A stretch of 11,485 nucleotides of DNA from DUZB01 sp964407525 (GCA_964407525.1 CAYOWC010000147.1:1-11485), one strand, 5' to 3'. Numbered from the stretch's first letter, positions 1 through 7,413 are shown. The notes: generated by a model from the sequence alone, not told the origin. Translations and numbers: made by a program.

Positions 1-60
1 AAACGCGAAATCACGAAAGTGTAAACTACTTTTTGGCTTAAATGAAGGATGCCGACTGAA

Positions 61-351
61 TCAACTGTTCTTTACAGATTCTTTTTTCGAAGCGATGCTG
101 GCTTTCTTGTCGCGACGATCATCTACCTTCAAGTCGATGACAATCCGGTTTGCTCCTTCGGACAGATGTGCTGCATGTACCTCTTTGACCAGTTTGAAGA
201 GAGCATCCAGATCCGGCACTTCTATGCTGGTGCTCATGCCGCCTACTTCGAAATTGTAGCCGGAGTTTTCAACGACTTCGACTCCTTTTTTGACAAACCG
301 GCTCAGGCTAGTTCCGTCGCCGATAGGATAAACAGAAAGCTGTGCTATCAT
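61..351 (-). CDS. MTH1187/YkoF-family thiamine-binding-like protein
   Basis: A 96-residue soluble protein of the MTH1187 (formerly DUF77) family, small ferredoxin-fold proteins related to the thiamine-binding YkoF domain. The sequence shows the N-terminal strand with YPIG at residues 8-11 and GTSLSRFV at 13-20, a central GMSTSIE at 38-44, and the terminal signature GANRIVIDLKVDDRRDK at 66-82. The last 15 or so residues are Lys/Ser rich and probably unstructured. There is no signal peptide or membrane segment. The ATG at 351 has AGGAG about 8 bases upstream, and the gene starts 24 bases after the glcF-like stop, so it is the last gene of the six-gene operon. Family members have been shown or proposed to bind thiamine or related pyrimidines, but the cellular role is unsettled. 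Its link to the hydroxyacid genes is inferred from position only. Confidence 0.85.
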   Translation of the reverse strand: MIAQLSVYPIGDGTSLSRFVKKGVEVVENSGYNFEVGGMSTSIEVPDLDALFKLVKEVHAAHLSEGANRIVIDLKVDDRRDKKASIASKKESVKNS

Positions 352-375
352 TGTTTTTTCTCCTTTAGTTTTTTA

Positions 376-1521
376 CTATTCCATTGCTTCAACCACAAGT
401 TCAGTCAAATCTTTTACTGCAAGGTCCATCTTCTGTCTTCGTGCGCGTGTGGCCATGGTGCGTACGCACTGCTGGCAACCCGTTACGACCATGTCTGCAC
501 CCACATCTTTGATGGAATCCAGCTTCATCTGAGCGACCTGGGCCGAAAGATCCGGTTCAGTCATTTCCACGTTTCCCCCGCCGCCGCAGCAGATTGAAAA
601 CTTACGGTTCATGGGGAGATCAACAAAACGGAGTCCAGGAATGGATTTGATGACCGCCCTGGGTTCTTCGTAAATCCCCGTATTTCGACCCAGATCACAG
701 GGATCATGATAGGTGACAGTGGCTTCAATGGGGTTTTTGAGTTTGACCTTGCCGGTTTCGATCAGCTCTGCGATAAGTTGACTGGAGTGCATCAATTTTA
801 CATCCGTCTTGTAAAGATGCTTCCACGTGTGAAGGCAAGACGGGCATGTAAACACAACCGTTTTTGCGCCAACGTCCTTCACCTTCTGAAGATTGTGTTT
901 CTTTAATTCCTCCAGCTTCTCCGGCATACCGGCGCCCACGAGCGGAAAACCGCAGCACCATTCATCACCTCCCAGGATGGTGAAATCCACACGGGCTTTT
1001 TGAAGAATCCTGGCCATGTTTGCCGGGATCTTTTGAACCATGGGAAAAAAAGACGCGACGCAACCCACAAAAAAGAGGATCTCTGCGTGCTCTTTTTCAA
1101 AAGCGTTTTCGGGTAGGTCTTTAATGAGTTCCTGCCATTCGGAGCGGTCTTCCTGGTCATCATCGGATATGTTCTTGGCATCCGCAAGGCTTTTAACCAG
1201 GCGTTCAGCAACTTTCGGGTAAAAACCTCTGTCTACCTGGCACTCGCGATTCTGAAATATAAGGTCTTTCGTCTGCACGCTCGATAGACAGACGGCAGTA
1301 CAAGCGCCACAGCCAAGACAGGTGAAAATGGCTCTTTCCGTGTCTTCATTAAGTTCCAGGCTGTTTTCAATGGCAAACCTGGTGATGGCGTTTCTTCCCC
1401 TTGGAGAGTATGCCTCATTTTTCTTTACAATATATGTTGGGCAACTTGGCAGACAGAACCCGCATTTATTGCATTTGGCTACCTCGTCATAGGATAACTT
1501 CTTTAGCTGAACGATATTCAT
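376..1521 (-). CDS. GlcF-like Fe-S subunit with two CCG domains
   Basis: A 381-residue electron-transfer subunit of the glycolate oxidase GlcF / heterodisulfide reductase HdrD type. Two 4Fe-4S motifs sit at the N-terminus: Cys17, 20, 23, 27 and Cys68, 71, 74, 78. Two cysteine-rich CCG domains follow: Cys154, Cys189-Cys190-Gly191, Cys226 and Cys229, then Cys275, Cys311-Cys312-Gly313, Cys349 and Cys352. All expected ligands are present, so the protein looks functional. It should take electrons from the two FAD partners encoded just upstream and pass them to a membrane or soluble acceptor not encoded here. It has no transmembrane segment. The ATG at 1521 is preceded by AGGGGTG and lies 35 bases after the glcE-like stop. 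Length is close to that of E. coli GlcF. I am sure of the family; the exact substrate of the complex is inferred. Confidence 0.93.
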   Translation of the reverse strand: MNIVQLKKLSYDEVAKCNKCGFCLPSCPTYIVKKNEAYSPRGRNAITRFAIENSLELNEDTERAIFTCLGCGACTAVCLSSVQTKDLIFQNRECQVDRGFYPKVAERLVKSLADAKNISDDDQEDRSEWQELIKDLPENAFEKEHAEILFFVGCVASFFPMVQKIPANMARILQKARVDFTILGGDEWCCGFPLVGAGMPEKLEELKKHNLQKVKDVGAKTVVFTCPSCLHTWKHLYKTDVKLMHSSQLIAELIETGKVKLKNPIEATVTYHDPCDLGRNTGIYEEPRAVIKSIPGLRFVDLPMNRKFSICCGGGGNVEMTEPDLSAQVAQMKLDSIKDVGADMVVTGCQQCVRTMATRARRQKMDLAVKDLTELVVEAME

Positions 1522-1556
1522 ATTTTTTCACCCCTGTTTCGTTGATGAATGGTCAA

Positions 1557-3002
1557 TTAAAGATTTCCCACAAAACGACCCGGACTCATGATTCCCGCCG
1601 GATCCAACTGGTCTTTGAGGCGCTTGAGAAGGACAAAATCAGGGCCTGTCTTTCCCCAGATCTTCAGCCCGCCTTTCATGGAGGCGGGAGCTCTCTGGAT
1701 TACCATATTGCCTCCGGTTTCGAGACAGCGTTCCAGGAGCTCCGCTGTGACCCCAACGACTTTATCCGTCACCTTGTCAGTTTCCTGGTCCAGCATCAGG
1801 TATACTTGACAGGTGCCGCTTCCAGTATGGGCCATAATAGCATGCTCCAGGCGGTGATAAGTCAGCGATTTCTCCACTGATTCGAAAATATTTCTCCAGT
1901 TGGAAATGGGATAGTTGAGTTTAGCTTGGATAAGACCGGGAAATTCCGTGGCCAATTCGGGGTCGAGGTTGCTCACGGCAAGCCAGAACCGTGGATGGGC
2001 CTGGTCTTGCAGAGTGACCATGTCTGAAGCTTTCAGATTGTCGGCCATATCCCGTATTTCCGTAGCCATGCGCGCCGCTGCCTTGTGATAAGATTCTATG
2101 GCTACGGCAACGACAAAATTCCCAGATCGAAACCCCGTGCCGGCGGCCGTTTCGAGTTTTCCGAAAGCAGACCTGTTGAAAACGGTAACGGCTGCGGGAA
2201 GAAGCGTTGTTTCTGAGATACGGTCGGCTAGATCCGCAGCGCCCGAGAAAGAATCAAAAGAGACCAGGACCGTCTGCATTTTTTCAGGAAGAGGAAGAAG
2301 TTTGAAGGTCATTTCACAGATGATTCCAAGGCTTCCCATGGATCCAACCATCAGTTTAGAAGTATCATATCCCGATACATTCTTGACCGTTTTGCCGCCT
2401 GCACCGGCAATATCTCCTTTGGGGGTTACCACCTTTACCCCAAGGATCATATCGCGAGGGAGTGTGTACAGGAGTCTCCGAGGCCCGGCGGAATTGGTTG
2501 CGATAACTCCGCCGATGGTTGCCAGTTCGCTGCAGCTCGGGTCTATGGGTAGGAAAGAGCCGCTGTTGCTCCTGTCGGAACAGACAAATTCACCGGCCTC
2601 TGTAGCTAAATCCTCCAGGGGGAGATAGCACCGGTCTTCTTCTGTAGCAAGTCTTGCCTGGATATCTCGGAATTTGACGCCGGCTTCTACCGTAATGGTG
2701 AGGTTGGAAGTGTCCACATCGAGCATGTGATTCATTCGCTTAGTACAAAGGATGAGATCCACTCGTTCCATGCGGTTTCCCTGGGATATTTTTGACCCAT
2801 TCCCCCACGGGACAATGGTCAGGTTTTGAAGGCTGGCAATCCGGACTACCTCGGCAACTTCTTTGGTGTTCCCCGGAAAAACAACCATTTTTGGCACAAC
2901 TCCATCGATTGCATGCTTTTGAGTAATTTCGGGCTCAATCGTTATGAATTCCTGCCCCACAATTCCAGCCAATTCCTTTACGATTTCTTTGAGATCAACC
3001 AC
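1557..3002 (-). CDS. GlcE-like FAD-binding oxidoreductase, long form, GTG start
   Basis: A 481-residue FAD-linked oxidase with a PCMH-type FAD domain at about 30-240 and a C-terminal FAD-oxidase domain ending in LDPAGIMSPGRF (467-478). FAD-site motifs are PWGNGSK at 65-71, TNSAGPRR at 169-176 and the GlcE-like KNVSGYDTSKLMVGSMGSLG at 207-226. It is much longer than E. coli GlcE (about 350 residues), so it keeps a more complete catalytic domain and could be a second active dehydrogenase subunit rather than a reduced one. I place the start at the GTG at 3002 because AAAGGAG (3016-3010) lies exactly 7 bases upstream. The open frame continues upstream into the assembly gap, but those codons precede the ribosome site and look non-coding. 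It sits between glcD-like and glcF-like genes, as expected for a three-subunit 2-hydroxyacid dehydrogenase. Confidence 0.9.
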   Translation of the reverse strand: MVDLKEIVKELAGIVGQEFITIEPEITQKHAIDGVVPKMVVFPGNTKEVAEVVRIASLQNLTIVPWGNGSKISQGNRMERVDLILCTKRMNHMLDVDTSNLTITVEAGVKFRDIQARLATEEDRCYLPLEDLATEAGEFVCSDRSNSGSFLPIDPSCSELATIGGVIATNSAGPRRLLYTLPRDMILGVKVVTPKGDIAGAGGKTVKNVSGYDTSKLMVGSMGSLGIICEMTFKLLPLPEKMQTVLVSFDSFSGAADLADRISETTLLPAAVTVFNRSAFGKLETAAGTGFRSGNFVVAVAIESYHKAAARMATEIRDMADNLKASDMVTLQDQAHPRFWLAVSNLDPELATEFPGLIQAKLNYPISNWRNIFESVEKSLTYHRLEHAIMAHTGSGTCQVYLMLDQETDKVTDKVVGVTAELLERCLETGGNMVIQRAPASMKGGLKIWGKTGPDFVLLKRLKDQLDPAGIMSPGRFVGNL

Positions 3003-3009
3003 TTCAAAA

Positions 3010-3016
3010 CTCCTTT
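3010..3016 (-). promoter_or_regulatory. Ribosome binding site deciding the glcE-like GTG start
   Basis: The minus strand reads AAAGGAG here, followed by 7 bases and then GTG at 3002. No ATG lies at a suitable distance, and the frame upstream runs into heptamer repeats and the gap, so this site fixes the start. Confidence 0.75.
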
Positions 3017-3021
3017 GCTGA

Positions 3022-3049
3022 TGTGAACTGTGAACCGAAAACCGAAAAC
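3022..3049. repeat. Heptamer tandem repeats at the edge of assembly gap 1
   Basis: Four consecutive 7-base units touch the gap: TGTGAAC twice (3022-3035) and CGAAAAC twice (3036-3049). The 7-base period runs unbroken into the Ns, so the array probably continues inside the gap. It lies in the glcD/glcE intergenic spacer, upstream of the glcE ribosome site. Similar short heptamer strings occur between genes in several anaerobic Deltaproteobacteria genomes as far as I recall; this is not verified here. Confidence 0.7.
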
Positions 3050-3149
3050 NNNNNNNNNNNNNNNNNNNNNNNNNNNNNNNNNNNNNNNNNNNNNNNNNNN
3101 NNNNNNNNNNNNNNNNNNNNNNNNNNNNNNNNNNNNNNNNNNNNNNNNN
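3050..3149. other. Assembly gap of 100 N
   Basis: Exactly 100 N, the usual placeholder for unknown length. It falls between the stop of the glcD-like gene (3152) and the start region of the glcE-like gene. No coding sequence need be missing, since both flanking genes are complete. Confidence 0.98.
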
Positions 3150-3151
3150 TG

Positions 3152-4543
3152 TTATTGTATGCAAACTGGTTCAGGTATCATTTTGCCCGGGTTCAGGATG
3201 TCACTGGGGTCAAATGCCCTCTTAATTGCTCGTTCGAATTCCAGATCCTGTTCACAAAAGATGAGAGATGTTTCCCGCAATTTTTCCAGGCCGACCCCAT
3301 GTTCTCCACTGATTGTTCCCCCCGCATCCACGCAGAGCTTCAATATTTCTGAGGATGCTTTGAGTACCCGTTCTTTTTCTTCCTTATTCCTTTCATCAAA
3401 CATGATAAGGGGGTGCAGATTTCCGTCGCCCGCGTGAAAAACATTTCCTATGGGGAGGTCGTATTTTAACCCGATTTCGATGACTTTTCCAAGGACCTCC
3501 GGCAGTTTGGTTCGGGGCACCGTTCCATCACAGCAGAGATAGCTTGGCCTGACCTGTCCAACGGCTCCGAAAGCGCCCTTACGCCCTGCCCAGAGTACGG
3601 CTCTCTCCGCATCATCCTTTGCGATCCTTACTTCTCTCACATTATTCTTTTTACAGATTTCCATGATTTTTTCAGCATTTTCATCCATACCCTCGGGCAT
3701 GCCGTCAAGTTCAATAATCAATATGGCTGCTGCGTCCAGAGGATATCCTACCTTAATAGTTTCTTCAACGGCCCTCATGACCGTGTTATCCATCATTTCC
3801 AGGGTTGCAGGAACGATCCCTTCCGCTATGATGGCGGAAACCGTATTGGCGCCGTCCTCTATGGTTTCGTAAACCGCCAACATGGTTTTGACGGCTTCAG
3901 GGGCTCTTTCCAACTTCAGGATCATTTTGGTAACGAGGCCCAAGGTACCCTCACTTCCGACAAAAAGCGCTATGACGTCAAAGCCCGGGTTGTCCCGGGA
4001 TTTACCGCCGCTTTCCACGATCGTTCCGTCATTGAGAACAACCTGCAGGCCCTGCACATGATTTGAAGTTACGCCATATTTCAGACAATGTGGCCCGCCG
4101 GAATTTTCGGCAATATTTCCGCCAAGGGTTGAGACCTTCTGACTTGCGGGATCAGGCTGATATACGAATCCTTTTTTCAGGAGCTCCGTCTGCAGGTCAA
4201 GGGTGATGACGCCTGGTTCGACCGTTACGGTGCGATTCGGGATATCGATTTCCAGGACATGGTTCATCCGCGAAAAATGAACCACGATCCCCCCTTTTAC
4301 CGGAATGGTTCCCCCCGTGAGATTGGTGCCGGAACCGCGTCCGATCACGGGAATATTTTCTTTGTGGGCCAGCGACAGAATCTTGGAAACTTCTTCCGGT
4401 GAACCGGGCAAAACGACCACATCGGGCATTCCCCTTTCCAGGGATGCGTCATAGCTGTAAAGGGCCAGATCCATTTTCGAAGCCAGGACATTATCCGGTC
4501 CCACAATTTCTTTGAGTAGTTCAACAAGCCGTTCGTTATCCAT
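3152..4543 (-). CDS. GlcD-like FAD-binding 2-hydroxyacid dehydrogenase subunit
   Basis: A 463-residue FAD-dependent oxidoreductase of the GlcD / D-lactate dehydrogenase family, expected to oxidise a 2-hydroxyacid such as D-lactate or glycolate to the 2-oxoacid. FAD-site motifs are GRGSGTNLTGG at 68-78, ENSGGPHCLKYG at 146-157 and GSEGTLG at 196-202. The C-terminal substrate domain shows the family hallmarks FHAGDGNLHP at 369-378 and SGEHGVG at 412-418, and ends with FDPSDILNPGK. Length is normal for the family. An upstream in-frame ATG would add 11 residues, but I choose 4543 because a strong GGAGGAGA precedes it. The gene begins 16 bases after the larA-like stop and is followed by the GlcE- and GlcF-like partners. 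Family assignment is firm. Lactate as substrate is inferred from the adjoining racemase; D-2-hydroxyglutarate or glycolate remain alternatives. Confidence 0.93.
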   Translation of the reverse strand: MDNERLVELLKEIVGPDNVLASKMDLALYSYDASLERGMPDVVVLPGSPEEVSKILSLAHKENIPVIGRGSGTNLTGGTIPVKGGIVVHFSRMNHVLEIDIPNRTVTVEPGVITLDLQTELLKKGFVYQPDPASQKVSTLGGNIAENSGGPHCLKYGVTSNHVQGLQVVLNDGTIVESGGKSRDNPGFDVIALFVGSEGTLGLVTKMILKLERAPEAVKTMLAVYETIEDGANTVSAIIAEGIVPATLEMMDNTVMRAVEETIKVGYPLDAAAILIIELDGMPEGMDENAEKIMEICKKNNVREVRIAKDDAERAVLWAGRKGAFGAVGQVRPSYLCCDGTVPRTKLPEVLGKVIEIGLKYDLPIGNVFHAGDGNLHPLIMFDERNKEEKERVLKASSEILKLCVDAGGTISGEHGVGLEKLRETSLIFCEQDLEFERAIKRAFDPSDILNPGKMIPEPVCIQ

Positions 4544-4547
4544 GGGT

Positions 4548-4555
4548 TCTCCTCC
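4548..4555 (-). promoter_or_regulatory. Strong ribosome binding site selecting the 4543 start of glcD-like gene
   Basis: The minus strand reads GGAGGAGA, followed by ACCC and the ATG at 4543. The longer frame starting at 4576 would place this site inside the coding region and overlap the larA stop, so the shorter start is preferred. Confidence 0.75.
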
Positions 4556-4559
4556 GATT

Positions 4560-5846
4560 CTAATTGCAACTTCCAAATAAAGGGATTACATACGGGCCTT
4601 CAGGAACCACTGCAATGTCCTTGTCGTCCTGAGTGGCTACGCTTGCCAGCACAGCCTCTTCCAAAGAAGCGACCGGCTGCACATATATGTTTTTCAAATC
4701 AGTCTGGCTCAGGCCGGTTGTGAAAATCTGAATGTTTCCAACCCGTAAGGCTTTAACGAGCATTTCAGTCTGCCATTCGTCTATGCGTGCCTTCTCCCTG
4801 GTCTCCAGGACAGACATGAACCGATCTACCCCCTCCCTGCACAACATTCTTTGGGCCTCCACAAATTCCGTGCTTCCCATTCCTTCGGAGCATCTGCTTG
4901 CAATGAGGATTGTGCCGCCCGGTTCAACGATGTCCATAACGCCAACCATTCCCTTTATGGTCTGGTAATAGGTCTTATCCAGGGGATACCCGGCGCTCGT
5001 GGTAACGACTGTTTTAAAACGACGGGTAAGTCTGACTTCGGCGTGACTTCGCATGAAAGCCACTGCTTCCAGGTGGCTTGCCTCAATTTCTCCAAAATTG
5101 ACAAAGCCCGGTCGTCGTTTCTCATCGATGACAATGTTCAGCCCGAGGATACTTCCTATGTTGTTAATGATTTCCAATTGTTCTTTGTGTAGGGGATTTC
5201 CTTCCATGACACAGTTGACAGCTCTGGGGTGTTCAAGGATATGCGCGGTGTGGAATTTCAGGATTGTATCCTCCCCGGCTATCCCCGGGGCGACCACTTT
5301 TCTGCCTCCCGAATACCCTGCCATGAAGTGGGGTTCCACCAGACCTGTAACAATTTTCAGATCGGCCTCAATGAAGCGCCTATCGATCATGATCGGAATG
5401 CCCTTGGAAGTCTTTCCCAGGTCCGCATGGGCTTCCCTGTCTCTCGCGAAATGATTTTCCACCCGAATGGTGTTAAATATTTCATCGGAACCGATGACTT
5501 CCCTCAGTTCTTCCCCTTCGTTAGGGCGGTGAAGGCCTGTGGCTACGAGAATCACGATGTCATTTTTTGAAATACCGGTGGAGGTCAGTGTGTCAATTAT
5601 GGGGGGTAGAATGATACCGTTTGGTACAGGTCGTGTAATGTCGCATATGAGGATGCATGCGGTATTTTTTCCCAAGGCAACCTGGGAAAGGGGAGGGCTC
5701 CCTGTGGGATGTGCCAGAGCCTCCAGCACCGCTTGTGAAGGATTCGCGAGGGGCGCCATGGGGTGTTTTTGAATGATGGTTGGCCGTATGTCCTTTGGAA
5801 GGTCCAGCACCTTACCGCTCTTTCCATAGAGTAGTGGGATTTTCAT
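4560..5846 (-). CDS. larA: LarA-type nickel-dependent lactate racemase
   Basis: A 428-residue LarA homologue, which interconverts the enantiomers of lactate or a related 2-hydroxyacid with the nickel pincer nucleotide cofactor. Key residues of Lactobacillus plantarum LarA are all found at nearly the same numbers: Asp69 and Arg72 in DITRP, catalytic His106 in GLHRP, His173 in EPHFMAGYSGGRK, cofactor-attaching Lys183, nickel ligand His199, and the substrate contacts Tyr294, Gln295, Lys298 and Trp358. Conservation of the last group supports lactate or a similar small hydroxyacid. The gene lies 24 bases after the alcohol dehydrogenase stop and 16 bases before the glcD-like start. No clear Shine-Dalgarno sequence precedes the ATG, so translation may depend on coupling to the gene upstream. 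The cofactor-making larB, larC and larE genes are not in the window and must be elsewhere if the enzyme is active. Confidence 0.92.
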   Translation of the reverse strand: MKIPLLYGKSGKVLDLPKDIRPTIIQKHPMAPLANPSQAVLEALAHPTGSPPLSQVALGKNTACILICDITRPVPNGIILPPIIDTLTSTGISKNDIVILVATGLHRPNEGEELREVIGSDEIFNTIRVENHFARDREAHADLGKTSKGIPIMIDRRFIEADLKIVTGLVEPHFMAGYSGGRKVVAPGIAGEDTILKFHTAHILEHPRAVNCVMEGNPLHKEQLEIINNIGSILGLNIVIDEKRRPGFVNFGEIEASHLEAVAFMRSHAEVRLTRRFKTVVTTSAGYPLDKTYYQTIKGMVGVMDIVEPGGTILIASRCSEGMGSTEFVEAQRMLCREGVDRFMSVLETREKARIDEWQTEMLVKALRVGNIQIFTTGLSQTDLKNIYVQPVASLEEAVLASVATQDDKDIAVVPEGPYVIPLFGSCN

Positions 5847-5870
5847 GGGTTTCTAATTACTCGACAGTCA

Positions 5871-7157
5871 TTACGTTAAATTCTTTATTTTTTCAAAGTT
5901 TCCACCCCAGGCAGCTTCGAGAATCGGTCTCATATATTCTTCTACGAGGTCTGCATTGAGGGAAACCGGCATATTTCTCAGTTTCATGTCTAACTGGGGA
6001 TTTTTGGCCGCAGCAAGACAACGGTCGATATGGGCTGTTCCCATTCCTTCCACATGGCTCAGGCAGGTGGGAAATCCCAGAAATTCACTGAATCTTACCA
6101 TTCCTTCGGCAACAGCCAGCCCCAGATCTCTTCCCGAAAGGGCATTGATATCTGTATCAATATACCCGTATTTTTTATAAATGTCACCGATAATACGCAA
6201 CTGCTCTTCGATCGCCTGGGCAAAAAACACCACGTAATAGGGATTCATTAATGCGCAGGCGCGGCCGTGGCTGAGTACGTCGACCAGTGAGAAGCTGGTG
6301 AGATGGGGTCCCGAGGTCCCCCCGATCATAATGGCATACCCTCCCAGGTCGGTTCCCATACCGAGCAGGGTGCGCGCTTCCATGTCAGCGGGATTATTTT
6401 TTACCTTTGTAAGGCCTTGGATAATCAGTTCCAGACCAAGTACGGCGACGTCTTTTGCCCGGTCTCTGGTATTCGAGGGAGCGCCAAAATAGACTTCCAG
6501 ACAATGGGCTATTCCGTCAAGCCCCCCGTCGAGGGTCAGGCTCATGGGCTGGGTAGCGGTAACGTCGTAATCAAAAACGCAACGTGGCGGGATAATGGCT
6601 TCATCCACGATCAGTTTCTTCTGGCCTGCTACCGGATCGGTGATATTCGAATATTTGGTCAAATGGGCGCCGGAACTGGCGGCCATCATGATGGCCACAA
6701 CGGGCATGATGGTGCGGTTGGAATCCTCACAGATTTTCGTTACTTTCCCGACTCCAAAGAAGGGATCAATTTCAGGATACAGATCTCCTAATGAGGCAAG
6801 GGCCGCCGCTGCTTTTACTGCATCGATTCCGGAGCCGCCGCTCGCTGCAACCAACACGTCGGGTTTTTTGTGCATGATATGGCTGTGTATCCGGTAAACA
6901 TCCACAAAGGGGGCGTTCGGGCCGGCCGATCGTGCCACGTCAACAATTTCTACACCTGCCTTGTCTAACGATTGAAAGATTCTGTCTTTGATCGGAGTAT
7001 ACCAGCCAGAGTCGATGGATCCCACGAACATGGCTTTCCTGCCAAATTCCGAAACAAATTTTCCTGGTGCATCATCCAGTACTCCGCTTCCAAACGCGTA
7101 GTCATCTCCTTTGAATTCCCTCAATATGGCTGAGGCTTTTTCTTTAAGGTCTGGCAT
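5871..7157 (-). CDS. Iron-containing alcohol dehydrogenase family protein
   Basis: A 428-residue member of the iron-type (group III) alcohol dehydrogenases, which use a divalent metal and NAD(P) to interconvert alcohols and carbonyl compounds. The metal ligands are visible: Asp214 and His218 in DGIAHCLE, His285 in GPHLTSF and His297 in LSHGRA. The dinucleotide motif is ASGGSGIDAVKAA at 105-117, a variant of the usual GGGS form, and the common TTxGTGSE segment is replaced by MAASSGAHLTKYSN at 158-171. The protein is therefore a divergent branch and the substrate cannot be named; lactaldehyde/propanediol, 4-hydroxybutyrate or hydroxyacid-oxoacid transhydrogenation are candidates known in the family. 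It is the first gene of the operon. The ATG at 7157 follows AGGAGAG by 7 bases. Length is somewhat above the usual 380-400. Cytoplasmic, with no signal peptide. Confidence 0.9.
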   Translation of the reverse strand: MPDLKEKASAILREFKGDDYAFGSGVLDDAPGKFVSEFGRKAMFVGSIDSGWYTPIKDRIFQSLDKAGVEIVDVARSAGPNAPFVDVYRIHSHIMHKKPDVLVAASGGSGIDAVKAAAALASLGDLYPEIDPFFGVGKVTKICEDSNRTIMPVVAIMMAASSGAHLTKYSNITDPVAGQKKLIVDEAIIPPRCVFDYDVTATQPMSLTLDGGLDGIAHCLEVYFGAPSNTRDRAKDVAVLGLELIIQGLTKVKNNPADMEARTLLGMGTDLGGYAIMIGGTSGPHLTSFSLVDVLSHGRACALMNPYYVVFFAQAIEEQLRIIGDIYKKYGYIDTDINALSGRDLGLAVAEGMVRFSEFLGFPTCLSHVEGMGTAHIDRCLAAAKNPQLDMKLRNMPVSLNADLVEEYMRPILEAAWGGNFEKIKNLT

Positions 7158-7244
7158 GATTGTTCTCTCCTATTTTTTTTCGTGCAGATGACACTGCGTA
7201 TCTACTTTTCACTTTCGCATATCGGATCGCTACGTTTCAGGACA

Positions 7245-7253
7245 ATCATACCA
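7245..7253 (-). promoter_or_regulatory. Candidate extended -10 promoter for the adh-larA-glcDEF operon
   Basis: The minus strand reads TGGTATGAT, an extended -10 (TGn followed by a 5/6 match to TATAAT). No good -35 lies 17 bases upstream, which fits an extended -10 promoter but leaves the call uncertain. Transcription would start near 7238 and leave a leader of about 80 bases before the ATG at 7157. Confidence 0.4.
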
Positions 7254-7413
7254 TGTTTGCACTTCATAAGCCATGTCAAAAAAGTACTTTTCGGCTTGGC
7301 GAATGAGACTCAGGCGCCCATTATCAGGTATGGAATCCTGAAGTTTCTTCTTTGTTCTGACCATTCTTTTTTCTGATCAAAGGTGGTGTTTATCTGAATT
7401 GTGGCGCTTTGTC

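Noticed and set aside
1..22. CGCGAAA and CACGAAA strings at the left edge, possibly a third repeat type
   Set aside because: Only two partial units are present and the window ends there, so it cannot be told from chance. The 60 bases beside it hold no gene and no clear terminator.
49..597. A 182-codon plus-strand open frame
   Set aside because: It lies opposite the MTH1187-like gene and the end of the glcF-like gene, has low-complexity aromatic-rich sequence, and shows no known motif. It is a shadow of the minus-strand genes.
1557..3164. A longer GlcE-like protein starting beyond the first gap
   Set aside because: The residues before the GTG come from heptamer repeats and the ribosome site, and the upstream start belongs to the end of the glcD-like gene across an unsized gap.
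7274..7279. A perfect TTGACA on the minus strand upstream of the alcohol dehydrogenase gene
   Set aside because: The best -10 (TATGAT at 7250-7245) is 23 bases away, too far for a normal sigma-70 promoter, and nothing at 16-18 bases fits.
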